DNA of 64,000 nucleotides from contig NZ_JAAATY010000005.1 of assembly GCF_013280595.1 (NCBI RefSeq), forward strand, positions 1 to 64,000, in the 5' to 3' direction. This DNA is from Kibdelosporangium persicum (GTDB taxonomy: Bacteria; Actinomycetota; Actinomycetes; Mycobacteriales; Pseudonocardiaceae). Both the position numbers and the translations under genes were made by a program. Each line of letters begins with the position of its first letter. Positions within the stretch are counted from its first letter, which is position 1. Positions 10,427 to 18,784 of the stretch are shown here, piece by piece. The notes under the pieces are model-generated. The model was not told the DNA's origin, made no database searches, and saw only the letters and a list, made by a program, of their open reading frames with translations.

Positions 10427-10498
10427 GTCAGTCAGGTTAATCGGCGACCATTCGGATGAGACGACCGCTCATGGGTTGGAAGGATCACAGGCACCGCG

Positions 10499-11731
10499 TC
10501 ACGCCATCGACCGGACGAACTCCACGATCTTGCCGGCGCCGTCCTCGGCGCGGACCTGTTCGCCGATCACCTGGGCGCGATCGGCATGGCGGGGAGCCTT
10601 CGTCAGCAGCCCGGCCAACGGTTCCACCGCGAGCTCGCGCATCAGGACGGACCCGGGGCTGACACCGATCGCGGCGAGCCGGGCCGCCCAGAAGGGCTGG
10701 TCGGCCAGCACGGGGACGGGGACGACGGGCACGCCCGCGCGCAGCCCGGCTCCGGTGGTGCCCGCACCGCAGTGGTGGACGACGGCGCTGGTCTGGGGGA
10801 ACAGCCAGTCGTGCGGCACGCTGTCGATCGTCAGGACGTCGTCGCCGGTCGCCGCCAGGCCTGCCCAGCCTGCCTGCACCACCGCACGGATTCCGGTGCG
10901 GCGCACCACTTCCGTCACGATGGCGGACAGCCGGTCGGATTCGCCGGGTGCCATGCTGCCGAAGCCGATGAACACCGGCGGCGGGCCTGCGGCCAGGAAG
11001 TCCACCAGGTCCGCGGCCGGTTTCCAGTCCTGCGGCGGCAGCGGCCACCAGTAGCCGTCGGTCTCGATGCCGGGCCGCCAGTCGTGCGGCCGGGGCAGCA
11101 GGGCCGGGCTGTAGCCGTGGCGGATCGGGAAGTCCGAGTCGAACATCTCCCTGCGCAGGCCGCCCAGGCTGGTCCGGGGCAGGCCCAGGTCCGCGCAGAA
11201 GCTCTTGATGTGTCGTTCCATCGGTGTCGGCAGGTGCGTCAATGCCCGTGGCAGTGCGTGGTTCAGCCAGCCGCCCAACGATTTCCCGCCGAGCGACGGC
11301 AGCATGAACTCGCGGCTCGGTGCGCCGGGGAAAAGTTCGAGCGCGACGCTCCTGATCCCCATGGCCTTGGCCACGAGGTAGCCGTGGATGAGCGCACCTC
11401 GTTGCAGCATCAGCAGTTCCGCGCCGTCGGCCACCTGGCGCACGCCACGGCCGACCTCGTCCATCAGCCGGATGCCCATCTCGATGCTGGTCCTGATGCC
11501 CTTCAGGCCCGTGCCTTGGCGCTGCCACGCCAGGCCTGTCTCGCTTTGCAGGTCCGCGCGCATGTCGCCGGGCATCAGGCGGAACTCGGCGCCGCAGTCC
11601 TTGACCACGTCTCCGAACGCGGCCTGGGTCGCGATGGCGACGTCGTGCCCGTCGGCGAGCAGCCGCGCGGCGAGCCCCGTGTACGGCACGACGTCGCCGC
11701 GCGACCCGATGGTGATGATGACGATCTTCAT
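10499..11731 (-). CDS. GT1-family (UGT/MGT-like) glycosyltransferase
   Basis: A 410-residue two-domain GT-B glycosyltransferase. The N-terminal MKIVIITIGSRGDVVPYTGLA segment is the acceptor-domain start. The C-terminal domain has the nucleotide-sugar signature VHHCGAGTTGAGLRAG followed by PVLADQPFWAARL (about 325-365). Relatives glycosylate sterols, macrolides or other small molecules; acceptor and donor are not deducible. The ATG at 11731 overlaps the P450 stop codon as ATGA, so translation is probably coupled to the P450; a GTG three codons earlier is less likely. Together they form a two-gene tailoring operon without a visible biosynthetic core. Confidence 0.9.
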   Translation of the reverse strand: MKIVIITIGSRGDVVPYTGLAARLLADGHDVAIATQAAFGDVVKDCGAEFRLMPGDMRADLQSETGLAWQRQGTGLKGIRTSIEMGIRLMDEVGRGVRQVADGAELLMLQRGALIHGYLVAKAMGIRSVALELFPGAPSREFMLPSLGGKSLGGWLNHALPRALTHLPTPMERHIKSFCADLGLPRTSLGGLRREMFDSDFPIRHGYSPALLPRPHDWRPGIETDGYWWPLPPQDWKPAADLVDFLAAGPPPVFIGFGSMAPGESDRLSAIVTEVVRRTGIRAVVQAGWAGLAATGDDVLTIDSVPHDWLFPQTSAVVHHCGAGTTGAGLRAGVPVVPVPVLADQPFWAARLAAIGVSPGSVLMRELAVEPLAGLLTKAPRHADRAQVIGEQVRAEDGAGKIVEFVRSMA

Positions 11732-12918
11732 GCGTCCCACGTCACCGGCAGGTTGAACAGCCCGTAGATGCTCATCTTGTCGCGGAAGCGCACGTCACCG
11801 GCCAGTTTGAGGGTCGGCAGCCTGCTCAGCAACGCGGTGAACGCGATCCGCATCTCCACCCGCGCCAGCTGCTGGCCGAGGCACTGGTGGATGCCGTGGC
11901 CGAAGGCCAGGTGACCTTGGGCGTGCCTGGTCAGGTCGAGGTCGTCCGGGTTGGTGAACTTCGCCGGGTCACGGTTCGCGCCCGGCACCGACATGGCCAC
12001 CGCCTCACCGGCCTTGACCAGGTGCCCGTCGATCTCCACGTCCTCGAGCGCGGTCCGCACCGGTCCGAAGTGGATGATCGAGAGGTAGCGCAGCAGCTCC
12101 TCCACGGCCGTGGCGGGATCGGCCAGGAACGCTTCCCGCCGTCCCGGCTGCCGCAGGATCGTGTACGTGCCGAGCGCCAGCATGTTCGCGGTCGTCTCGT
12201 GCCCCGCGATCAGCAGCACCAGGCCGATCGTGCACAGTTCCTCGTCGGTCAGTTCGCCTTCCGCGATGAGCCCGCTCAGCAGGTCGTCGGCGGGCCGCTC
12301 CCGCTTCGCGGCGATGACGTCGCCGAGCAGCGAGTACATCGACGCCCATGCGGCCATCGCCTCGTCGGCGCCGGACTCCAGGTTGAGCAGCGTGGACGCG
12401 TCGCCCTGGAACTGGTCCCTGCGCTCGTACGGCACGCCGAGCAGTTCGCAGATCACGAGCGACGGGATCGGCAGCGTGTACGTCGGCACGAGGTCGACCG
12501 GCGGCCCGCTGGCCACGATCGCGCCGAGGTGCTCCCGCACGATTTGCTCGATCCGGGGTTCGAGCAGGTTCATCCGGCGGACGGTGAACTGGCCGGTCAG
12601 CGTCCGCCGGATCCGGCTGTGCTCGGGGTCGTCCATCCGGTTGAACATGCCCGGCGGGACCTTGAAGTCGGCAATTGACTGTGCCTGCAGCCGTTTCACC
12701 GGGATGACCGGATGGGTCAGCTCGATGCGGTTGCTGAACGCCGGACTGGCGAGCACCGCGCGCACGGCGTGGTGCGCGGTCGCCAGCCAGCCGAGATGGC
12801 CGTCGGGAAACGTCATCCGCACCATCGAGCCGGTCGCCCGCAGCTCGCCGATCTCGACCGGTGGATCAAGCGGATTCGGGCGCTGGGTCGGCAGGCCCGG
12901 AATGCTCTGAGTGGTCAT
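11728..12918 (-). CDS. Cytochrome P450
   Basis: A 396-residue soluble bacterial P450 (CYP105/107-like architecture). The oxygen-binding I-helix motif AGHET is at 238-242, the ExxR pair is within EELLR at about 273-277, and the haem-binding loop FGHGIHQCLG at 339-348 has Cys346 as the thiolate ligand. It would hydroxylate a small molecule using ferredoxin; no ferredoxin gene lies nearby. It is the first gene of an operon with the GT1 glycosyltransferase (4-bp ATGA overlap). A perfect 18-bp palindrome lies 20 bp upstream of the ATG. Confidence 0.95.
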   Translation of the reverse strand: MTTQSIPGLPTQRPNPLDPPVEIGELRATGSMVRMTFPDGHLGWLATAHHAVRAVLASPAFSNRIELTHPVIPVKRLQAQSIADFKVPPGMFNRMDDPEHSRIRRTLTGQFTVRRMNLLEPRIEQIVREHLGAIVASGPPVDLVPTYTLPIPSLVICELLGVPYERRDQFQGDASTLLNLESGADEAMAAWASMYSLLGDVIAAKRERPADDLLSGLIAEGELTDEELCTIGLVLLIAGHETTANMLALGTYTILRQPGRREAFLADPATAVEELLRYLSIIHFGPVRTALEDVEIDGHLVKAGEAVAMSVPGANRDPAKFTNPDDLDLTRHAQGHLAFGHGIHQCLGQQLARVEMRIAFTALLSRLPTLKLAGDVRFRDKMSIYGLFNLPVTWDA

Positions 12919-12937
12919 GGTTCAACAACTACACGTG

Positions 12938-12955
12938 CTTCACAAGGTTGTGAAG
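12938..12955. promoter_or_regulatory. Palindromic operator upstream of P450 operon
   Basis: CTTCACAAGGTTGTGAAG is a perfect 18-bp palindrome between the P450 start (12918) and the end of the TetR gene (12975). Its sequence differs from the GAGCA-N-TGCTC sites of the neighbouring TetR gene, so it may be read by a different regulator. Confidence 0.55.
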
Positions 12956-12974
12956 TTAAGGAAACGTCAAGAAG

Positions 12975-13664
12975 TCACCTGTCGCCGACTTCTCCGGCCA
13001 ATCCGACAAAGTCCGCCATCTGCCCGACGGCGTGCGCGAAGAACTCGTCCGCGGGGTCGACACTGCCCACGAACTGGCCGAACAGCTCGAAGCTGAGCAT
13101 CCCGAAGAGCTGGCTCCACACCATGAGCGCCCGGTTGAGCGTCTCCGGCGCCGGTTTCGGCTCGACATCGAGACGTTCCAACTGGTCCGCCAGCCCGTCG
13201 GTGAGCGGCGGCGCCTCGAACGCGGGTCGCGGCTCGGCCTCGGTCAAGGTTTTCAACAGCAACAAGGGCACTCGCGCCGCCGCGGCGACGGTGTCCTGCG
13301 GCGCCCGATAGCCAGGGATCGGCGAACCGTAGATCAGGGCGTACTCATGCGGATTCGCCCGCGCCCACGCCCGGATCGCATGACATGCCGACAGCCACCG
13401 CTCCCGCGGGCTCTCCCCGACCGCGGCTTCGTCCGCCGCGTCGCCCATCGCGTTGTAGGCGTCGATGATCAACGCGGTCAGCAGGTCGTCACGACTGGGG
13501 AAATACCGGTAGAGCGCCGACGACACCATGCCCAGCGCCCGGGCGACCGACCGCAGCGAGAGCTTCTGCGCGCCGTCGACGGCCAACTGGCGGCGAGCCT
13601 CGTCCTTGATCTCGCGCGTGAGCTCAGCCCTCGCCCGGTCCCGCGCCGTCCTGCCTGCGTTCAT
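12975..13664 (-). CDS. TetR-family regulator, WHG-domain type
   Basis: A protein of about 229 residues. The N-terminal helix-turn-helix (KLSLRSVARALGMVSSALYRYF) is followed by a C-terminal domain ending in a WSQLFGMLSFELFG segment, typical of the WHG-type TetR C-terminal domain. The ATG at 13664 is chosen because the TetR fold begins there; a start further upstream is open. It is divergent from a deazaflavin-dependent nitroreductase-like gene, and two identical-type palindromes sit in the shared promoter region, so it probably represses both itself and that gene. Confidence 0.88.
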   Translation of the reverse strand: MNAGRTARDRARAELTREIKDEARRQLAVDGAQKLSLRSVARALGMVSSALYRYFPSRDDLLTALIIDAYNAMGDAADEAAVGESPRERWLSACHAIRAWARANPHEYALIYGSPIPGYRAPQDTVAAAARVPLLLLKTLTEAEPRPAFEAPPLTDGLADQLERLDVEPKPAPETLNRALMVWSQLFGMLSFELFGQFVGSVDPADEFFAHAVGQMADFVGLAGEVGDR

Positions 13665-13694
13665 GACCTCAGTGTAGAGCACCGAACGCAAAAG

Positions 13695-13707
13695 AGAGCA
13701 GTGCTCT
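13695..13707. promoter_or_regulatory. TetR operator 1, GAGCA-N-TGCTC type
   Basis: AGAGCAGTGCTCT is a perfect palindrome around one central base. It lies 31 bp upstream of the TetR start. A GAGCA half-site is also present at 13677-13681. Confidence 0.55.
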
Positions 13708-13747
13708 TGACTCAACGCCTTCCAACGTGTTCACTGATCTCAACAGA

Positions 13748-13758
13748 GAGCACTGCTC
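13748..13758. promoter_or_regulatory. TetR operator 2, GAGCA-N-TGCTC type
   Basis: GAGCACTGCTC repeats the core of operator 1, 52 bp away, and sits 14 bp before the GTG of the divergent nitroreductase-like gene. That position would block its promoter or early transcription. Confidence 0.55.
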
Positions 13759-13772
13759 ACACAAGGAGTCCC

Positions 13773-14207
13773 GTGACCCACAACATCAAGGCGACCTCGA
13801 CGGACCGGATCTTCAACTCGATCGCCAAGTTCCTGACGCGAATCGGCATCAGCCTCGCGGGCAGCCGGATCCTGGCCGTCCGCGGCCGCAAGAGCGGCGA
13901 ATGGCGGACGACTCCGGTGAACCCGTTGACGCACAACGGTGAGCGTTACCTCGTCGCTCCACGCGGACACACGCAGTGGGTGCGCAACATGCGCGTTGCC
14001 GGCGGTGGCGAGTTGCGCCTCGGCCGCAAGGTCGAGCCGTTCACGGCCGTCGAGGTGGCCGACGAGGAGAAGCCCGAGATCCTGCGGCTCTACCTGAAGA
14101 AGTGGGGCTGGGAGGTCGGCCGCTTCTTCGAGGGCGTCACCGCCGAGTCGAGCGACGAGCGGCTACGGCAGATCGCCCCGGACTTCCCGGTGTTCCGGAT
14201 CCAGTAG
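13773..14207 (+). CDS. Deazaflavin (F420)-dependent nitroreductase-family protein
   Basis: A 144-residue split-barrel protein of the DDN/F420H2-dependent reductase family. The RGRKSGEWRTTPVNPLTHNGERYLVAPRG region (about 38-66) is the family's cofactor-binding signature. Members use F420 to reduce quinones or nitroaromatics, or act as quinone protectants; the substrate here is unknown. The GTG at 13773 has AAGGAG 4 nt upstream, giving a clear start. It is controlled from the promoter region shared with the WHG-type TetR gene. Its last 45 bp overlap the convergent TetR gene at 14163. Confidence 0.87.
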   Translation: MTHNIKATSTDRIFNSIAKFLTRIGISLAGSRILAVRGRKSGEWRTTPVNPLTHNGERYLVAPRGHTQWVRNMRVAGGGELRLGRKVEPFTAVEVADEEKPEILRLYLKKWGWEVGRFFEGVTAESSDERLRQIAPDFPVFRIQ

Positions 14208-14777
14208 GCCGGTCAGCACCAGATCCACTGTGCCGGCAAGGAATTCGTCGGTCACCGGCCGTCCGGTGACCAGCGCACGGAAGTAGGGCGGCCCCAGCAC
14301 CGCCTCGATCACACCACCCGGATCGACCGGCGGGATCTCCCCTCGCCGGATCGCCCGTTCCACCACCACCCCGTCGACGGCGAGCCGCTCTGTCCAGAAC
14401 GAACTGACCATTGTGGCCACCGCGTTCTCGTGTGGGGACAACGCGATCCCCACCCGCACCATCGCCTGCACCTCCGGCGTGAGCAGGTTGGCGATCGCCG
14501 CGCGGACCAGCGTCACCAAGTCTTCGCGCAGGCTGCCGGTGTCCGGAATGGGCACCTTCGCCGAGGCCCGTTCCCGGATCGCGTCGAGCATGAGCGCTTC
14601 CTTGGTCCCCCAACGCCGGTAGAGCGTCGTCTTGTTCACTCCGGCGCGCCTGGCGATCCCTTCGAGGCTCAGCGCGTGGAACCCGACGTCGACGAGTTCG
14701 GCGAGCCCGGCGTTCAGGACGGTCGCCCGCACCTGCGCGCTCCGGCCACCCGGCCGCCTGACAGGACTCTCAGCCAC
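14163..14777 (-). CDS. TetR-family regulator
   Basis: A 204-residue regulator. The helix-turn-helix is LSLEGIARRAGVNKTTLYRRWG (about 37-58), followed by a C-terminal domain of the TetR_C_11-like kind (PEVQAMVRVGIAL). It is divergent from the Tat-exported SDR gene, with a strong A/T-rich palindrome between them. The inferred role is repression of the SDR gene and of itself. Its 3' end overlaps the nitroreductase-like gene by 45 bp, tail to tail. Confidence 0.88.
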   Translation of the reverse strand: MAESPVRRPGGRSAQVRATVLNAGLAELVDVGFHALSLEGIARRAGVNKTTLYRRWGTKEALMLDAIRERASAKVPIPDTGSLREDLVTLVRAAIANLLTPEVQAMVRVGIALSPHENAVATMVSSFWTERLAVDGVVVERAIRRGEIPPVDPGGVIEAVLGPPYFRALVTGRPVTDEFLAGTVDLVLTGLLDPEHREVRGDLP

Positions 14778-14808
14778 GAGTTGACCTTAGCCGGGTCGAT
14801 CCGGAAGG

Positions 14809-14835
14809 CTAAAAGCAACAAAAAGTTGCTTTTAG
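14809..14835. promoter_or_regulatory. TetR operator between TetR and SDR genes
   Basis: Arms CTAAAAGCAAC (14809-14819) and GTTGCTTTTAG (14825-14835) are perfectly complementary over 11 bp around AAAAA. The right arm touches the SDR ribosome-binding site, so bound protein would block the SDR gene directly. Confidence 0.6.
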
Positions 14836-14845
14836 GGAGATGCTG

Positions 14846-15736
14846 ATGGGCACACCGACTCGTCGAGCCGTACTGGGTGGCGTCGCCGCGGCGGCGGGAC
14901 TCGGCGCACTGGCCACGCCCGCGGCCGCCGGGCCGCAGCGCGGCCGCTTCGCCGGCAAAGTCGTGCTGATCACCGGCGCGACCTCGGGTATCGGCGAAGC
15001 CACTGCCCGGGCCTTCGCCGCGGCCGGAGCCAGAGTGGCGTTCTGCGGGCGCCGCGCGAACCTGGGCCGGGCGGTCGAGCACGCCATCCGGAGCTCAGGC
15101 GGCGAGGCCACCTACATCCAGGCAGACGTCCGCGAACCGTCGTCCGTCCAGCACTTCGTGGACAGCGCGGTGCGCCGGTACGGACGCCTGGACATCGCGT
15201 TCAACAACGCGGGTGTGCAGATCAGCGCACCGCTGCACAAGGTCACGGTCGAGCAGTGGGACGACGTCACCGACACCAACGCACGCGGCGTCTTCCTGTC
15301 GATGAAGTACCAGATCCCGCACATGCTCGCCACCGGCGGGCACATCATCGTGAACTCGTCGGTGGGCGCGGTCGTCGGGCGCCCCGGCCTGTCCACGTAC
15401 CAGGCCACGAAGCAGGCCGTCCAGGCACTGGTCAAATCGGCCGCGCTGGAGTACGGCGGCCAAGGCATCCGTGTGAACGCCATCCTGCCCGGCATCACCG
15501 ACACCGCGATGATCCGGCCAGCCGGCCTCGACGACGCCACCTGGCAGAGCGCACTCGTCTTCCTCGGCCAGGAGAACGTCGACGGACTCAAACGGACAGC
15601 CACGCCCGCCATGATCGCGTCCGCCGTGCTCGGCCTCGCGGGCGACGAGTTCGCTTACCTGACAGGCGCTTCGGTGCCCGTCGACGGCGGGATCGCGGCC
15701 GGCCGCCGGATGATCGTCCCGCCCATGCCCGCGTGA
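14846..15736 (+). CDS. Short-chain dehydrogenase/reductase with Tat-like signal peptide
   Basis: A 296-residue classical SDR. The cofactor motif GATSGIG is at 44-50, NNAG at about 120-123, and the catalytic residues are Ser171/172, Tyr185 and Lys189 (YQATK). Unusually, the N-terminus is TRRAVLGG followed by an Ala-rich hydrophobic stretch and ATPAAA, a twin-arginine signal with a likely signal peptidase site near residue 28. The fold may therefore be exported with its nucleotide bound. The ATG at 14846 has AGGGAG 6 nt upstream; an in-frame ATG at 14840 lies too close to it. Substrate is unknown. Confidence 0.88.
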   Translation: MGTPTRRAVLGGVAAAAGLGALATPAAAGPQRGRFAGKVVLITGATSGIGEATARAFAAAGARVAFCGRRANLGRAVEHAIRSSGGEATYIQADVREPSSVQHFVDSAVRRYGRLDIAFNNAGVQISAPLHKVTVEQWDDVTDTNARGVFLSMKYQIPHMLATGGHIIVNSSVGAVVGRPGLSTYQATKQAVQALVKSAALEYGGQGIRVNAILPGITDTAMIRPAGLDDATWQSALVFLGQENVDGLKRTATPAMIASAVLGLAGDEFAYLTGASVPVDGGIAAGRRMIVPPMPA

Positions 15737-15737
15737 G

Positions 15738-15773
15738 CAGGTGGCTGTGCCGGGCGACCGGCACAGCCACCTG
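15738..15773. terminator. Bidirectional terminator between SDR and peptidase genes
   Basis: Perfect 16-bp arms (15738-15753 and 15758-15773) with a GCGA loop fill the gap between the two convergent stop codons. Confidence 0.8.
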
Positions 15774-15779
15774 TCGTGG

Positions 15780-17588
15780 TCAGCTGATCCTGCCGCCCAC
15801 CACGGGGATGTCGAGGCTGCTGCCGTCCAGCGAGACGGTCAGCGCACCGGCGGCCTGGTCGACCGAGATGTACGTCCTGTTGTTGGCCATGAGCACAAGG
15901 CCGATCCGGTGCCCGGCCGGGACGACGTAGTCCTTGCCGTGCAGTTCCCACGAGGCCGTGTAGGTCTCGCCGGGAACGAGCGGCGTTCCGGAAGTCAGCG
16001 ACGAACGGTTCTTCAGGTCGATCGCGCCACGCGTGATCACCTTCGCCGTGACGGCCTCCGCGCGGGAGACGAACGGCGCCGCGCAACCGGTCTTCCGCTC
16101 GATGTCGGCCAGCGAGCACTCCTGGTTGACCAGTTCCTCAGGCGACATGTCCTGCACGCTGAACGCCGTGCCCGGGCCGTAGTCCACCAGCAACGCCGTC
16201 AGCGGGGCACTCGCGGTGTTCGACCGCACGGTCACGTTCACCTTGGGAGTACCGGACATCCGTGCCGCCTGGGTCAACTCCGGGGTGACGTAGACCAGGC
16301 GGTTCGGCGCGGCGACGGCGTAGTCGGCCATCGCCGTGGTCTCGGACTGCGTGCGGTTGTCGGTGAAGGTCTGGCTCGACGCGGCGGGTCGCGCTGCCTG
16401 CAGGGTGCCCGCGACGCCGGGGGCCGCCGGGCCGAAGTTCAGGCGCACGGTGCGCGCCCCGGCGTCCGGCCAGCTGCGGTGTGCCTCCCAGGAACCGTCG
16501 GGCCGCTGGATGTCGGCCATCGGCTCGTCCATGATCCCGTTGTTCATCCCGAACAGCCAGTGGTCCATCCACCGGTGCATCACGCGCTTCCACTCGTCCG
16601 GCCGGGCGCTGACCGGGTCGATGTGCGCGCTGCGGTGCAGCCAGATCTTGCGCGGGACGTCGCGCTGCTGCAACAGGTTCCACCACGCGACGCCGTGGCG
16701 CAGTTTGACGTTCCAGTCCTCCATGCCGTGCACGAGCAGCACCGACGCCTTCACCTTGTCGACGCTCGGCTTGTAGTCGCGCTCGGCCCAGAACGGCGTG
16801 TAGTCCCAGGAGTCGTCGCCCGCGTTGTCGCCCAACGACTTGATGAAGTCGGCGCACCTGGTCTTCGCGGCCGCGCTCGCGACGTAGTTGGCCAGGTACT
16901 CCGGATATCTGCTGCCCCACCCGCCCTGGTAGGCGATGCCCGCGTCGCGGGTGTAGTCGTACCAGCTGGAGATCGCGGCGATGGGCACGATCGTCTTCAG
17001 CCCGTCGACACCGGTCGCGGCGACGGCGTTGGGCAGTGTCCCGTTGTACGAGACACCGACCATGCCGACGGCTCCGGTGCTCCACGACGCCACAGCCTCG
17101 GAACCGCCGGCGTAGAAGCCCTTCGCCCGCCCGTTGAGCCAGTCGACGACAGCCTTGATCGACGTGGTGTCCTCGGCGTCCCCGGTCGTCGGGCAGCCGG
17201 CCGAACGGCTGGTGCCCTGCATCTCGGCTTCGATGACGGTGTAGCCGCGCGGCACGAAGAACTCGTCGTACCAGCGCGCGAATCCGTAGGGCGCTTCGCC
17301 CTGGGTGCCCGGCGCGCGGTAGTACGGACTCGGTTCCATGACCACCGGCGTCTTCAGCCCGCTGTCGGTCTCCTTCGGCCGCATGATCTGGATCGCGATC
17401 CGGTCGGACTGGCCGTCCTTGTCGCTGTCCATCGGTGCCTCGACGAACACATCCTCACGGATGGCGTCCGCGTACGAGTAGATCGGCGTTGTCTCTTCGA
17501 TGTCCTGTGCCGCGGCGGGCGCAGGCGTCACTATCGTGGCCAGCACCGTACCCAAGGCAGCAGTGACCGCGATTCGTAGTCGTCGCAT
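15780..17588 (-). CDS. Secreted CocE/NonD-family hydrolase (Xaa-Pro dipeptidyl-peptidase-like)
   Basis: A 602-residue alpha/beta-hydrolase. A Sec signal peptide (about 1-27, ending PAAA) precedes the S15-type catalytic domain, with Ser180 in GVSYNG as nucleophile. The VHGMEDWNV segment likely carries the catalytic Asp and a histidine in SAHIDP lies after it. The C-terminal 230 residues form the jelly-roll domain of the X-Pro dipeptidyl-peptidase/CocE family. It likely cleaves peptides or acyl esters outside the cell. DSDKDGQSDR at about 54-63 looks like a calcium-binding loop. ATG start at 17588. Confidence 0.9.
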   Translation of the reverse strand: MRRLRIAVTAALGTVLATIVTPAPAAAQDIEETTPIYSYADAIREDVFVEAPMDSDKDGQSDRIAIQIMRPKETDSGLKTPVVMEPSPYYRAPGTQGEAPYGFARWYDEFFVPRGYTVIEAEMQGTSRSAGCPTTGDAEDTTSIKAVVDWLNGRAKGFYAGGSEAVASWSTGAVGMVGVSYNGTLPNAVAATGVDGLKTIVPIAAISSWYDYTRDAGIAYQGGWGSRYPEYLANYVASAAAKTRCADFIKSLGDNAGDDSWDYTPFWAERDYKPSVDKVKASVLLVHGMEDWNVKLRHGVAWWNLLQQRDVPRKIWLHRSAHIDPVSARPDEWKRVMHRWMDHWLFGMNNGIMDEPMADIQRPDGSWEAHRSWPDAGARTVRLNFGPAAPGVAGTLQAARPAASSQTFTDNRTQSETTAMADYAVAAPNRLVYVTPELTQAARMSGTPKVNVTVRSNTASAPLTALLVDYGPGTAFSVQDMSPEELVNQECSLADIERKTGCAAPFVSRAEAVTAKVITRGAIDLKNRSSLTSGTPLVPGETYTASWELHGKDYVVPAGHRIGLVLMANNRTYISVDQAAGALTVSLDGSSLDIPVVGGRIS

Positions 17589-17608
17589 GACTTTCAGCGA
17601 AGCGATCT

Positions 17609-17631
17609 CGGCCGTGCCCGCGGCACGGCCG
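17609..17631. terminator. Hairpin downstream of lipoprotein gene
   Basis: Arms CGGCCGTGCC and GGCACGGCCG with a 3-nt loop lie 80 bp past the lipoprotein stop and just upstream of the peptidase start, on the same strand. It could separate the two transcripts. The distance from the stop makes this less certain. Confidence 0.45.
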
Positions 17632-17711
17632 AAAGGACCATTTCGTTCACACTTCGTTCACGGTGTACCGGTCATCGCCACATGTCCCGAGCGCCCTGGA
17701 CGCCTGGCGAG

Positions 17712-18662
17712 TCACAGCGGCCATTCGCCGACGACCTTGTCCGAGTAGTCCTCGATCACCAGCTTCGTGCCGGGCTGGAGCTTGGCGTCGAACGCCACCT
17801 TGCCCGCGGCGGTCTTGCCCGGGCCGAGGTCGACCGTCGGAAGTTCCTCCTCGTCGACGGCGACGCCGTGCGAGCCGTTCCCGTCGTGCGGGTCGATGCT
17901 CTGACCGTCCGGTGTCTTCAGCTTCAAGCGCAGCATGTTGACCGAGTACTCGCCGGTCTTGCCCTCGAACTTCATGTCGGCGATGACGATGCCGCCGTTC
18001 TCGGGTGCGACGGTGTCCTTCAACGGGCCCTTGGACTCGGTGATCGAGACCAGGGTGACCAGCGCCGACGCGTCCCGCTGCTTGACCGTCACCGACTTGT
18101 TGACGTCCTTGCGCGGACTGCCGTCGCCCAGAATCGGTTCACCGCCGGAAACCGGGAACTGCCCGAGGACGTGGCCCATGACCGAGGTCACGAGGACCAC
18201 CGCGCCCGGGTCGTACGCCATGTCGAAGGCGACCAGCCCTTCGACGGACTTGCCGGGACGCAGGTCCATGTCGTCGCTGCGGATCTTCTGCTCCAGCCGC
18301 ACGGCGTCGTCGTTGTCCCCGTCGTCGGACCTGGCGACGGTGCCGTCGGCCTTCTTGAGCATCACGTAGAGCGGATTGGCGGAGTACTCGCCTTCCTGCC
18401 CTTCGAACCGCAGCTTCACGGCGACGAAGTTCCCGCTGGTGGCCTTGGCGTCCTCGTCCGGCTTGAAGGACTCGGTGACCGACACCAGGGTGACCTTCGC
18501 CGATCCGTCGTTCTGCTTGACCGTGAGCGTCTTGTTGACCTCCCGCTCGGGAGCACCGGCGGAACCGGCGGAGTTCTGGTCCGGGCTGCCCGGCTGGCCG
18601 GACGAGCAGCCCACGGTCAGCGCCGCGGTGGCGAGCAGCACGAAGCTGGCGGCAGTACGCAC
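17712..18662 (-). CDS. Lipoprotein with two tandem DUF4352-like domains
   Basis: A 316-residue exported protein. A lipobox LTVGC places lipidation at Cys19. The mature part is two copies of one beta-sandwich domain: about 40-170 begins VNKTLTVKQNDGSAKVTLVS, and about 185-316 begins VNKSVTVKQRDASALVTLVS. Both end in a VxFD and ExxPL-like pattern typical of DUF4352/telokin-like surface domains. The repeat shows an internal duplication with later divergence. Function is unknown; such proteins often bind the envelope or partner proteins. GTG start at 18662 with GGAAGA upstream. Confidence 0.82.
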   Translation of the reverse strand: MRTAASFVLLATAALTVGCSSGQPGSPDQNSAGSAGAPEREVNKTLTVKQNDGSAKVTLVSVTESFKPDEDAKATSGNFVAVKLRFEGQEGEYSANPLYVMLKKADGTVARSDDGDNDDAVRLEQKIRSDDMDLRPGKSVEGLVAFDMAYDPGAVVLVTSVMGHVLGQFPVSGGEPILGDGSPRKDVNKSVTVKQRDASALVTLVSITESKGPLKDTVAPENGGIVIADMKFEGKTGEYSVNMLRLKLKTPDGQSIDPHDGNGSHGVAVDEEELPTVDLGPGKTAAGKVAFDAKLQPGTKLVIEDYSDKVVGEWPL

Positions 18663-18784
18663 GATGTTCTTCCATTCACGTTGACTCTGCCCATACCTGG
18701 GCGTGATGTGCTTGGAAATTAACCATCGCCACTACACGCTCCGAACACAATCGCCGGAGCACGCACCACGTGCTACGCCCTGTC

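Noticed and set aside
15741-17579. A 612-codon plus-strand frame opposite the CocE-type peptidase
   Set aside because: The minus strand encodes a complete secreted hydrolase with motif GVSYNG; the plus frame has no recognisable domain.
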